Positions 1 through 9,915 of a stretch of DNA of 31,985 bases are shown here, one piece after another; the first letter of the stretch is position 1, and every line of letters starts with the position of its first letter. This DNA comes from Scleroderma bovista (lineage: Eukaryota > Basidiomycota > Agaricomycetes > Boletales > Sclerodermataceae), in assembly GCA_037178675.1 (NCBI GenBank), contig JAYMGJ010000756.1:1-31985 (forward strand). The letters run 5' to 3'. The notes under the pieces were generated by a model. It was given only the letters and a program-made list of their open reading frames with translations. It made no database searches and had not been told where the DNA came from. The translations under genes and the position numbers were made by a program.

Positions 1-870
1 CTTTCTTCCTCCACCTGTGCACTTCCTCTGGTCCCACTTCCTCTGGTCCCACTTCCTCTGGTCCCACTTCCTCTGGTCCCACTTCCTCTGGTCCTGGACA
101 TCGCTCTGGACTTAACATTAGTTAAGTCCACCTCCAACCCTTACTTGTCCTCTTCCGACCTAGTTCCCTTTACCTACTTGTCCCTGCATCTGCTCTGTCG
201 TCCCTGTAATCCTAGTTCCCCGTTTCTGCTTCCACTCCGGTTTATTTTCCTGTCCCTGCTTTATTTTCTTGTACCTGGTTTATTTTCCTGTCTGCTTCTG
301 CTCCATCCCTTGTCTCGACATTAAGGTGTTTACTTGTCACCGTATATACTCACCTTAGTTTCATTACTATATAAACTACCGTACTCCGGCCTAGTAGTCC
401 TTAGATCAAATCTCGACTAAGATACTCCCCACTCTGTACTACCCATTATGCTCTCCTAATCCATCTGTTCATCTGAACTCCTGAACTCCGGCCAACTCCG
501 GCCTCCATCCTATCTCGTCCCCTTGGTCCTATGTCCGATCCTAGCAAGTCTCCTACTTGCATGAGGGCAAAAGCCACCTCTGTCCCAGACTTGATGCTAG
601 ACCTCTCAGGACTTATCCCACCTCTGGGATGTCCTTCACTCCGGACAAGCTGCGCTCAACTCCGGACCATTTTCCCGCAGTCCGGACTTACTCCACAAAA
701 ACCCGGACTTACTCCCTGTGCTCCTCTAGTGCCCGGACTTCGTTCATTTGACCCGGACTTGACTCTCCGCACTAACTAGCACCTACTAGTGTCTGGACTT
801 ACCTCCTCATTAGTTCCCTGCACCTCTGGACCTCCTAGTAAGATCATTGAGGAGAACCGGTTTTGACAGT
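1..870 (+). mobile_element. LTR-like remnant of a Ty3/gypsy-related element (left end outside window)
   Basis: The segment shares an exact 25-nt block (327-351) with the LTR of the chromovirus on the right (25832-25856). That block contains a GTATATA TATA-like site in the same orientation. Both sequences also carry many CCGGACTT and ACTCCGGCC words and the word TTGACAGT near their right ends (863-870 and 26142-26149). No gag follows, so this is a solo LTR or the 3' LTR of an element lying to the left. It is a diverged relative, not a copy. Exact termini and target duplication were not found. Short ORFs at 531-779 are low-complexity Ser/Thr/Pro/Leu translations of the CCGGACTT repeats and are not genes. 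Confidence 0.55.
21..94. repeat. 15-bp minisatellite, about five copies
   Basis: The unit ACTTCCTCTGGTCCC repeats perfectly four times, followed by a fifth partial copy, inside the LTR-like remnant. A unit this uniform suggests recent slippage or unequal exchange compared with the degenerate surroundings. Confidence 0.95.
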
Positions 871-1249
871 GTGAGTAGTCGGCACCTCATAACACCTTCC
901 TTTTGTATTAGTATCGTCGTTGCTGTCTATGCTCATTTAATTCCTTGGTATTACTCATGCTGCAATCAATGACCGTGTTGCTATTTATTTGTGAGCTAAT
1001 TGTAAGCATAACTGAACTGGCGGAGAAGGTCTGATTGTAAAATAATGAGAATATGTCGAAAAGGTCACACTGCTGGAGAGTCATGAAAGTGTAAATAGTC
1101 AGAAAAGTCGTCGGGATAGTCGAAGGATCTACTTAAAAAAGTACTAACGCTATCCAGACATATTTGACTATCCGTGCCTAAAAAGGTACGAAAAGTACGT
1201 AAAAGTCACGGATAGACATATGCAGATTTGCTGATGTTCAGCCGGAAAT
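871..1249. other. Non-coding, nothing recognised
   Basis: About 380 bases with no coding signal. A-rich phrases such as AAAAGTC/AAAAGGTAC recur several times (for example 1177-1206), but no element or RNA gene can be named. Confidence 0.5.
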
Positions 1250-1363
1250 TTGCCTATTTGAGGGCCGGAAAATGCAATATTGCTGTCTGGACTTTGCCTA
1301 TTTGAGGCCCCACAGGGCAGATTTTTACTGTATCGCTGTCCAAAAGTTGCCTATTTGAGGGCC
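1250..1363 (+). repeat. Three direct copies of a 17-bp repeat (TTGCCTATTTGAGG core)
   Basis: The word TTGCCTATTTGAGGGCC or a one-base variant occurs at 1250-1266, 1294-1310 and 1347-1363. A fourth copy lies 1.2 kb away at 2524-2540, all in the same orientation. These copies bracket the broken gene at 1460-2391. They may be sub-terminal repeats of a mobile element or a dispersed repeat; direct rather than inverted orientation argues against simple terminal inverted repeats. Confidence 0.8.
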
Positions 1364-1459
1364 TCAGGGCCGGTAAAACTTTACACCTTTGTCTCCACCC
1401 CACCGTTATCTTTTGGCTATATGGGGCCAGAATCATTGCTCTGCCGGCAGGTTCGCCTT

Positions 1460-2391
1460 GTACGAAACATAGAGCTACACTACACTGATCTACTACCATT
1501 GATCGAGCCAGGTAGAAAGATTCCAGGCTCAACTCTGAACGCATATGGAGCAATTATTGAGGATACGGGCACCGATTCCAGTGATTTGCTGGTTTTGTCA
1601 TCGTGGATCCCAGCACTGGCATCAGGTACTACTAAACCATATTATGCAGAAGGAACTATAGAGGATGCATATTCAACAATCCCTCCATGCTGACCACACC
1701 AAACAGAAGAAGACAAGGGAGTTCCGTTGGAAACGGGCAGCACAAGCCTTACAAAAGGTGCTCCCTGATGTCGGTGCGCAATCTCCGGTCCTTCATTCAT
1801 GGATTCAATGAACTAATTTGGATTATCGGACAACACTAGGTGGGGTCAACTTTGCAACACGGAACGTCACACATTTCAATCCATTGCAGCCCGGTACATT
1901 TGTCATTATGCGGAATAAGGCATGCAAATACATAGGAGAAGTACTTGACCTTTATAAGAAAGGTTCTAGTGGGCGACATGGCTCTGTTGCAGCAGCTCCG
2001 AGCACGTCAGGTTTATCTTACCTATCCCTTTGAGTCTACTTGCCAATGCAAACTGTAAGTGTAAGTTGATATCTTCGTATAAGCAGGTACCTCTCGTGCC
2101 CATCAGAGCTCACTGAAGCTCATTTATGATGCCTCAGACTATGGTGATACCTCCCGTGTCGCGTCACCCCCATTCACCTGCCGGCAGCACACCTTTGACA
2201 TTCATACTCATGCCCCAATCAATCACCTCGTGTTCAATCTCAGAAAGCAACCATTCACAATGGAGAATGATGGGATGCTAATGTTGTCAGACGAAGCGGC
2301 AAAGCACTGGATCTCACTCACTTCCGTTCGTGCACTCCAGTTGTTGCCCAAGTTGAAGATTCGTCTTCCTCATACAAACTCAGCTAAGTAG
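1460..2391 (+). pseudogene. Broken gene of unknown function, three reading-frame segments
   Basis: I do not recognise the product. Three plus-strand segments read as one globular protein when placed end to end. Segment 1 (to about 1688) contains LIEPGRKIPGSTLNAYGAII and VLSSWIPAL. Segment 2 (about 1689-2054, next frame) contains FATRNVTHFNPLQPGTF and YIGEVLDLYKKGSS. Segment 3 (about 2086-2391, third frame) contains LIYDASDYGD and HAPINHLVFNLRKQ and ends at TAG 2389-2391. Segments 1 and 2 abut directly, which implies a 1-nt type frameshift near 1688. In-frame TGA codons interrupt segment 2 at 1809-1811 and 2031-2033; the latter sits in an SLSL-stop-VYLP context where an Arg CGA codon would fit. 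A GTAAGT donor-like site at 2055 suggests that an intron separates segments 2 and 3. The opening motif faintly recalls the W-LND-IN-Y start of Ulp1-type proteases, but this is a weak impression. Confidence 0.5.
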
Positions 2392-2523
2392 ACTGTAATA
2401 ACGAGTTTCCATTGTACACATTCCACCTTGAATCGTGCTCCAAACCATGTCACGCTCCTCACTGTGACACAGCGTGACACGTGACAATCGCTGTCCTGAT
2501 TATGCCTACTCGACCCCAAAAGT

Positions 2524-2540
2524 TTGCCTATTTGAGGGTC
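2524..2540 (+). repeat. Fourth copy of the 17-bp TTGCCTATTTGAGG repeat
   Basis: It matches the three copies at 1250-1363 except for one base near its end. It lies 133 bp after the stop of the broken gene and is followed by a G-rich run (about 2544-2551). Confidence 0.8.
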
Positions 2541-4178
2541 ATTTTGGGGGGTCCGGGCGGCCGAACCTTATAGGGAGCTTCAGGGGGCCTCTGTGACTTC
2601 ATTCTTGATGTGAAACCTCCGTCCATAGGTCCTCGTGGTATCACCGGCACGATGATAGTATAGACTCTTCCCATCTTATACTTGGAATATACAACGACTC
2701 TGGATGGAGTATAATAGGGTGGAAGCGGCTGGAGGTGATACTGCTTTGAAAGAGGGATCATGAACATCCCGGGAGTTTATATGCATGGCTTGGATATCCT
2801 GCATGCCATGTACTTGGATAGGGGTGCTTTGGAGATAGAATTATCTGTCAACAAACGATGAGCCAAAGACTAAAAACATCAAATGCACATCATTTCATAC
2901 AAGCCATTTGTTGGCACAGTAGGCAAGTATGGCAGTATGTGGATTAGTTGATGAGCCTGCAAAGAAACCTACAGATGCCGTAGTATCTGTTGGTCAAAGT
3001 ATGATGGGACATAACCTGACTTAACTATTTTGTTGAAGGACAGGAAGGGCTTCGTCACCCATTTGCTGAACCGACAAGACAGGCTAGATTAATAGGGTAG
3101 TAGGGTTTATTGTCCATGTGACGCAACCAGCTGCATGGAGAAATACAAACCAGATGTTGTACGGTTATCTGTGCTGAAGGGAAAACTCTACCTGGTAGTA
3201 CATACAAGAGAACACGGTGAGGTTGGTTATGCCAGCTCGGGCCAAAGTTGGAGTTCAAGCAACATATCTACCACGCTGTGGAGATTGGCGTAGCATGAAT
3301 ATGGATGCGAAACACGTTAACCTACAGCATTGAATGCTATGTATCTGGATGCCTCGAGTCGCCAGTTTTTGTTCACATGCCTGCTGCGCGATAGAACTAG
3401 TGAAAGCTGTATGTCAGCGACTACAAGTTATGGAATTGCAGGCTCGCCACAATATTCTGCTGGTTACCCAACTTACCAGATAGATCATATGGGCAGAAGC
3501 GGTGCGAACATGGGTGTAAGAGGGCCTGGTGCAAGACTGACCGTAATGCACATAATGCACCTGCATTGTCCCATACAACACGGACAGACGAAGCTGACAA
3601 TCGGCCGTGCTACATGGCCAGCTGAGATAGGGCCCAGCCATGGTGCATCCCCATGTCATACGAGTGGGCTAATGGTAAGGTGTTTCACCGTGCCATATTG
3701 GTGGCTCATGGAGAGGTTGTCACCAAGTAATATTGGTGGGCTGACACACTAGTACACTAGATCAGGATATGGCCTGTGGCAATAGGACCTAATGTGGCAA
3801 GGGAGCCGCAGCATGCAGCCAGAGGACTATATGCCGCAGGGTAGCCACTACATTCAGGCCGAGGATTGCAGGGGGGCTGCCGCAGCATTTTGGCAAAAGG
3901 ATGGTAGTAAGTGCCACAATGCAGCTAACCTGTGGACGGGAGTCAATAGAAAGGCCTCTGTACCAGTGTCCCATGCTTTGAATTTGGCTGTGGTATTGGT
4001 GTCCTGTTTCTGTCAGTGGGCCAGAGGGATAGTGTGTCCTGTGCTTTGCATTGGGCTGTACCTTTGGTGTTCTGCATGCTTTAAGTCTGCTTCGTACACA
4101 ACTGGCCAGCAGTATAACTGGGCGGACCTAGCGATCAGAACCGCGGTATTTTAATAGGGAAGATAGGCAAGTGACCAG
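2541..4178. other. No convincing gene; possible 5' region of the dioxygenase gene
   Basis: Several open frames exist (for example 3330-3752 and 3792-4154 on plus), but their translations have no recognisable domain and uneven composition. A two-copy tandem of about 68 bp is visible at roughly 3968-4100 (words GTCC-ATGCTTTG / GTCC-GTGCTTTG). The end of the stretch, TAATAG...GTGACCAG at 4178, looks like an intron 3' splice site, so upstream exons of the next gene may be hidden here. I could not identify them. Confidence 0.4.
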
Positions 4179-4826
4179 GTGTCTGGAGTTATCTCCTGCA
4201 AGGCACCAGATGGGTCATTATGTGGGTATATATCTATTATCGGATGGACCTACTCATCATCCCATATTCAGCATGAAAATGCCTCTATATCAGCGGACCT
4301 TAACACACCCGCGGGATTTCAGTGGCTGCAAGATATGATATATCCTTCTGCCATCGTATCGGGTGCGTTGTCGATTATGCATCCACAGCTCTATGAGGAC
4401 GGTATGCGAGGAATGAGTACATTGGAGGATTGGTCTTCTATGTATGACCCGGTAATGAACCGTGCCCTATCCCTCTGGCCTACTGCATTCACCAATATTT
4501 CCCTTATCGCCAATCGGTCGACCCCACTTCACCATGACCCCCAGTCACGTGCCAGCTGGTACAACGTCATTGTCAATGTTGGGGAATACACCGATTGTGT
4601 AATGGCCATCCCCACCCTCGGCATCGAGCTAGTCTATAAGCCAGGTACCGCAGTTGCATTCTCCGGGAGGCTCCTCCGGCATGGGGTCAATGCTGTTGAA
4701 GGAAACCGGTATTGTTTGACTTACTATATGAGGGATAATATCCATCAGTGGGCACATGTTCCACGGTGTGCCGACTGGATGAGGATCAATGGTGTGGAGC
4801 ATTTGTTGAGGGCTACTGTAGTGTAA
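4179..4826 (+). CDS. TET/JBP-like 2-oxoglutarate/Fe(II) dioxygenase, 3' exon (N-terminus unresolved)
   Basis: The 215-residue open segment carries the double-stranded beta-helix signature of fungal TET/JBP-type dioxygenases. The HxD metal pair is H118-x-D120 (STPLHHDPQSR), followed by LGIELVYKPGTAVAFSGRLL, the distal iron-binding His in LRHGV (H168), and the Arg in GNRYCLTYYMRDN (R177) that would bind 2-oxoglutarate. Members of this family oxidise 5-methyl-pyrimidines in DNA, and Agaricomycetes carry many copies, often near transposons (established knowledge). The core residues are all present and there is no stop. The frame is closed just upstream by TAG at 4164 and a CCAG splice-acceptor-like site at 4178, so the true start is probably in an upstream exon; the GTG at 4179 is not a credible start. 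It is followed after 270 bp by satellite-like arrays. It could be an intact short paralogue or a 3' fragment. Substrate is inferred from family only. Confidence 0.72.
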   Translation: MSGVISCKAPDGSLCGYISIIGWTYSSSHIQHENASISADLNTPAGFQWLQDMIYPSAIVSGALSIMHPQLYEDGMRGMSTLEDWSSMYDPVMNRALSLWPTAFTNISLIANRSTPLHHDPQSRASWYNVIVNVGEYTDCVMAIPTLGIELVYKPGTAVAFSGRLLRHGVNAVEGNRYCLTYYMRDNIHQWAHVPRCADWMRINGVEHLLRATVV

Positions 4827-5099
4827 ATACATGGAGGTACTTGTAGAAATATGATTGTCATAGAAAATTTACTAAAAAATCTTAAAATATGGTCGCAACT
4901 TACTTAGTGACTTATCCTGTGCTCTGGCTGTCTGGAAGTGAGCCATTCTGCCGCGGCTGCTTTTAGGGAACATCTCCTGAGCATTCATTAACTTACCCAC
5001 CTGTATATTTTGGTACATCAATAGTGTCCCTGGGGCCTTTATAGATAAATCATTGTGCTATAGCTTAGGCACCATTACCCTGCCGCGGCTTTGTCCTAA
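4827..5099. other. 3' flank of the dioxygenase gene, no gene seen
   Basis: AT-rich sequence follows the stop (A-runs at 4862-4890), then two GCCGCGGCT words (near 4951 and 5082) that resemble the CCGCGG words of the later array. No clear polyadenylation signal was identified. Confidence 0.4.
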
Positions 5100-6135
5100 A
5101 CTGGATTCCAGCCCACCCCTCATTCCTGGGATTGCAAGATATGGGCTCATCCATATTAGACAGTAAATTTAATATCAGCCCACCTATTATACTTGAAGCT
5201 GCAAACTATAGGCCCTCTTATATGGTAGGGGACAGTATATTTGTAGCCTACCCATGACACACGGGATTGTGGAATTACATTTGGGCTTACTCGTATCCCA
5301 TTGCAACAATCAGTTCTCAGCCCACTGGTACTACACCGTGTTAATGTATGTGGGCTCACCTGTTTGTTAGGGGACACAATTATTTCGGCTGACCCGATAC
5401 ACATGGGACCATAGAAAAACAGCCCTTTCTATACACCATATGACCATGCTTGCCCCAGCCCACCAATTCTACACAACATCAATGAATATGGGCCCACTCA
5501 CACAACAAGGGCCAGTGTTATTTGGGCCCACCTATATCATAGTGGACAATAAATATACAGCCCATTGGTGTCATATGGGATGATTAAATTTTGAATGGGC
5601 TCACCTGTATCCAATTGAAACAATGAATTCTCAGCCCACTTGTGCTACCTGTGTCAATGTATGGGGGCTCACCTGTTTGTCAGGGGACAGCATTCCCTCG
5701 GCTGACCCGTGTCACACGGGACCATATAATAACAGCCCTATCATACACCATGTGTACATGCATATCACAGCCCACTCGTGCTACACGACAGCAAAGAATA
5801 TGTGCCTGCAAAAACTGTAGGGGACAGTGGTATGTGGGCTGACCTATAGCATAGGGACATTATATACACAGCCCACCCGTGTTATATGGGATGATTAAAT
5901 GATACATGGGCTCACGTGTCATTGTATACAAGGCTCACCTGTTTGTTAGGGTACAGTAGTAATCTGGCTGACCCGTATCTATGGGTCCATATAATAACTG
6001 CCCATCCATTTTACATGGGGTGGTGTAATATCACCATCCCCCTATAAGAAGGATGATGGAATAATATATGCGCTCACGTGGAGCTCATTGGCACACATAT
6101 TTGTGTGCTACTATGGAACATGGGCCCACTAAGCC
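5100..6135. repeat. Tandem array 1, about 315-bp higher-order unit built from GGGCTCACC / CAGCCCACC blocks
   Basis: The block TTG-AACAAT--TTCTCAGCCCACT starts at about 5301 and again at about 5615, giving a period near 315 bp. CTCACCTGTTTGTTAGGG-ACA recurs at about 5354, 5670 and 5933, the last after an internal deletion. Within each unit, short blocks alternate between GGGCTCACC and its near reverse complement CAGCCCACC, with GGCTGACCCG and ATGGGACCATA between them. Open frames here (for example 5623-5842) are by-products of the repeat. The array is degenerate, so it is old. It could be a satellite or the internal repeat of a large non-autonomous element. Confidence 0.8.
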
Positions 6136-6359
6136 TGCCTTTATTCCACCCGCGGGTAATCCATAGTTCTGGAACTGAATAGCCAACTAGTGGTGATAAA
6201 CTTGTGGTAGTATTTTGTTGTGATCAATTGAGATAGCCAAATGCCTGATGGTCAACCACTCCTGGTTGCCCACAGTCTTCCTGGGGTGGCATTGATAAAG
6301 GAATTTCTTGTCAACTACTGAGAGTAAAGGCCAAGTAGGTTTTCCATCTCTGTTGGAAT

Positions 6360-7640
6360 CCATAGTGGTTGGTGGTCAACCAACAGGAGGCAGTAAACCC
6401 GTGGTAGTGAAGCCAGTGCTGCTGACAGAGTGGTTGAATCACCCCTTATTGTATGTACTGGTACTTCTCCCGCAGTAGATCACTCGGTAAATATCCAACC
6501 GGCTGTAATCCATCCATGGTAGTAGAGCCAGTACTGCTAGCCCACACATTACCTTTGCATTCCGGTAAATCAATTAATGCGCATTGGTAGTGAAGTCATG
6601 GTTGTCAACCTGGTGGCCTCAACCTAGTAAGTTAACCCACAGTATGTTAACCGCGGTATGTCACCCCCTGTCCACCTGGTAGGATAGCCCTTGACAGGTT
6701 TGGTTGGATCACCCCTTACTATATGTACTGTTACTTGTCTTCTCTAGCCAACCAATTACCTAGTGAATCTATTAATGTACATTGGTAGTGAAAGCCATGG
6801 AGACCGGGTTGACTGAAAGTATCAAGCCAACCCGCGGTAAGTGAACCTGTGGTAGGTGGTAAGGTCAACCCCTGTAATCCATCCGTGGTAGGACAGCCCT
6901 TGGCAGAGTTGGTTGGATCACCACTTACTAGATGTACTGGTAGTGTCTTCTATGGCCAACCAATTACCTTTGCATTTCAGTGAATCTATTAATGTACATG
7001 GGTAGTGAAAGCCATGGAGTGGAGTCGACCTGGTTTACAGAGGTATTGAGTCAACCTGTGGTAAGGAAACCTGCGGGAGGTAAACCTGTGGTAAGTCAAT
7101 TCCTGATAAGTCAACCCATGGTTTGTCACCCTCTGTGATCCATGGTAGGTCAACCTTTGACAGGGTTGGGTGGATCACCCCTTCCTAGACATACTGGTAC
7201 TGGTCTTTTCTAGCCAACCCATTACCTTTGCATTCCAGTCAATCTATTAATGTTCATTGGATGTTGTCAAAGCCATGGTAGTCAAACTAGTTGACCGGAC
7301 GGAGTGAGCCAACCCGCGGTAGGACAGCCCGCGGTAGGTCTACCTGCTTCAATCCATCCGCGGTAGAATAGGCCCTGGCAGGGTGGTTGGATCACCCCTG
7401 TCAACCCGCAGTAGGACAGCCCGCGGTAGGACCCCCTGCTTCAATCCATTCACGGTAGAACAAGACCTGGCAGGGTGGTTGGATCACCCCTGTAAACCCG
7501 CGGTAGGTCCCCCTGCTTCAACCCATCCGCGGTAGAACACACCCTGGCAGGGTTGGTTGGATCACCCCTTACTAGATGTATTGGTACTTGTCTTTGCCAG
7601 CCAACCCATTACCTTTGCATTACAGTAATCCTGGGCTGGT
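6360..7640. repeat. Tandem array 2, 210-270-bp units with 90-bp subunits and CCGCGGTAG motifs
   Basis: The anchor GGTTGGATCACCCCTTACTAG recurs at about 6431, 6700, 6910, 7165, 7383, 7476 and 7562. Full units continue with a TACTGGTACTTGTCTT block, CCAACC-ATTACCTTTGCAT, TCTATTAATGTACATTGG, AAGCCATGGAG, and a run of CCCGCGGTAGG words. The last copies are shortened to about 90 bp and consist almost only of the CCGCGG part, so the array has been remodelled by local duplication. There is no coding potential. It directly follows array 1 but is a different sequence family. Confidence 0.85.
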
Positions 7641-7885
7641 CCATTAATGTGCATTGGAGTAAAATCCTGGCTGGCCCATATGACATGGTGACAACAACTA
7701 TATCCCCATCCATCACACCTCCTTAAACACCATCATAGCCCACCGAAATCACATGGTGACAATATTGGTGTGTGTAGCCCACCCGTGTTACATGATAATA
7801 GTTAATGCTGGGCTTGTCCTCCGCTGGCCCGTGACACACAGCCGATTTTCACCCTCGTCTGACCGTGTTACACGTGACAAAGTAG
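7641..7885. repeat. Degenerate relic of array 1
   Basis: GGCTGGCCCATATGACATGGTGACA, TAGCCCACC and CGTGTTACATGATAAT resemble the AGCCCACC/GGGCTGACC blocks of the 5.1-6.1 kb array, now too diverged to set a period. Array 1-type sequence therefore flanks array 2 on both sides. Confidence 0.55.
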
Positions 7886-9370
7886 GTGCATTATGTGCCT
7901 AAGGCGTATGATGCAGCAAGAAACTCACCGCTTCACATGCTCCTGGTGGTTTGCTGGATCATCCAGTATATCTCCTTCGCATGCCTGGTTTGTGAACCCT
8001 CGTATGTTGTAGCTACCTTGGGCTGAAGATACACATGAAGCACCCTACACAAAGCATGAGGAAGCTTGAGGATTGAAGTCGCATTGATCCATACCTGTGA
8101 AAACAACGGAGCCTATCCATATTCCCTACGAGCGAAATTCACAGAGAATTCCACTCCATGAACAGACCGTGGACGATCAGTGAGAGAAGCAACCCTGGCT
8201 TCTCCATGGTATTTATGGCTGCGCTGTATCTACTGATAACGATGAGTAATTAAAATCCTTGCTGTAACGAGAATACAGGGCCGTCTGTTTCTGTTAACTT
8301 CGCAAACCACACAAGGGACCTGGCAGTCGTAGTTGAGAAGTTCAGGAATCAAACGATAATGTATAAATTCACCGAGACTTGGGGCTTGGGAACACAAACA
8401 CTGCACTTGCATGTGGGCCTGGGGTAGCAAAAGAGTCCTTGTTTGATACCTCTGCTTGACCACCCATAGACCAACTAACCCAGGGTGTTCGAAAGGAACC
8501 TTAACCGCAGGGGCACGTCATGACCCTTCCAGGGATGCATGAAGTGCTTGACTGGGAACACAACGTTGTCAGAAATTTGGGTAACCGAATTACAATGCAT
8601 TTAAATGCATTTAAATATTAAAATGAACAGCCGTTACTGTAATTAAACTGCAATGATAACCAAGATTTGTAATGGCCATTGCTATGAGACGGGTAGTTGA
8701 TGTAACAACATTTGTAATGGCCATTGCGCAGACAGGTGACTGTTGTGACGGTGTCACGCACCAAACGTGTTTGGTACTGTGGACATGGAGAAAGTTAGCC
8801 GATGAAACTAATGCGAAGAACGCACACCCAAGATCTGTTGAAAGATTGTCCCGACTTGAGGGATACAGACAGCCCTCGCTATCCATATCACACAAAGTCA
8901 AGACTATCCTTATGCGAAGAATGAATACAAGCTCGTTGTAGCCATCTATCGCACAAGAATGACTATCCTGGAGCAAGAGATGAATGCCATCGTCTGGCAG
9001 TCATCCCTCGCACAAGAACCGCCAAGAAGCAGAAGAATCCAAGGATTGATGATCATTTCAGTATGAGAGAGGAATGCAACCTACTGCAGTCCAACTCCCA
9101 TACCAGAACAACCAAAGAAGCAGAAGAAACGATAGAGAAACGAAGGAGAAAAGGAAGAATCATTTTTAGCGCCCAAATGTCAAATTTAGGCGCCCAGTGC
9201 CGGCATTCCGATATTTTGAATAGCTCTGCCATTTTTGAAGCTATCAATCATGTGACTATACCATCATGGAGCCTAGACCATGGTCTATCTGCCTGTCAAG
9301 TTCCGACGTAAATCTGTTCATTTCCCACGGAGATATTCCACCCGCAATCTAGACACCCACTTCATCACTC
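7886..9370. other. Intergenic, no gene recognised
   Basis: No protein family or RNA is recognisable on either strand. Open frames at 8230-8463, 8611-8976 and 9053-9311 have no domain. Local features are a 10-bp tandem palindrome at 8595-8616, a repeated 17-mer (8666-8682 and 8711-8727), and three CGCACAAGAA-type words between 8880 and 9020. Confidence 0.5.
8595..8616. repeat. Perfect palindrome ATGCATTTAAATGCAT within a 10-bp tandem
   Basis: The 16-bp stretch 8595-8610 is its own reverse complement, and the 10-mer ATGCATTTAA is repeated in tandem. It is AT-rich and could form a cruciform or bind a dimeric factor, but chance in AT-rich DNA is possible. Confidence 0.7.
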
Positions 9371-9915
9371 ACTATGGAGTCCGCATTTTCTCTGGAACGT
9401 TTCTCCGCTATTGCAGCAGACCTCAACTATGTCCTGCTCTTGGGACAGCCTCTCCCTGAGCTCCTGTGTACTGTCTGGTACATATCTTCCCAGCCTTCTC
9501 CCTCAGTCCCTCTCGTTCTCAGTCAGCGCGTTCTCCTCGTCAGTCCTGCGTCGCGCACATACTTTGGTCGTCTCAAGTCTATCGTTAGACTTGAAAATTC
9601 ATACCTGGTCGTCTCTGTGTCTCCTGAGTCCTCTGCATATGGTCCTTTCATCCCAGAGTCCTGTCACATCCATCTCCCTCTATCATTCATCTCGCTTCCC
9701 TGGACACGTTGAATCCGCTACTTGCGATTCTCTTCCCTGCTATCCCGCAACAAACACGAATGAAACAGTGCTCTAGAACCCTTCTTAGGAGCCCTAATAG
9801 AGTACAGAACCTTCCCCTTACTGCTCAAGGGAAGACTGCACTTCGGGAGCACCAAATTTCGCGTTTTTGCTCTACAGAAGCTCAATCCAAGGGATTTGTG
9901 ACACTCTGTGACCAG
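9371..9915. other. Pyrimidine-rich region, no assigned gene
   Basis: The plus strand is rich in CT words (TCTCCCT, CAGTCC). An open frame from ATG 9374 to 9712 encodes 112 residues with many Ser, Leu and Pro, but also opens in a second frame (9411-9776), as expected of stop-poor CT-rich DNA. No domain is recognised. It may be part of the LTR-like sequence that follows. Confidence 0.35.

Noticed and set aside
3792..4154. N-terminal exon of the TET/JBP-like gene
   Set aside because: The 120-codon frame ends before 4179 and shows no similarity to the family's N-terminal part that I could recognise; no fitting donor site was found.
5623..5842. Overlapping open frames of 65-66 codons
   Set aside because: They lie inside tandem array 1 and recur only as by-products of its unit.
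5100..7640. CRISPR-like array
   Set aside because: Units are 90-315 bp, diverged and without regular short repeat-spacer structure; the genome is fungal.
9374..9712. 112-codon protein gene with a good ATG
   Set aside because: CT-rich DNA lacks stops by composition, a second frame is equally open, and no domain is visible.
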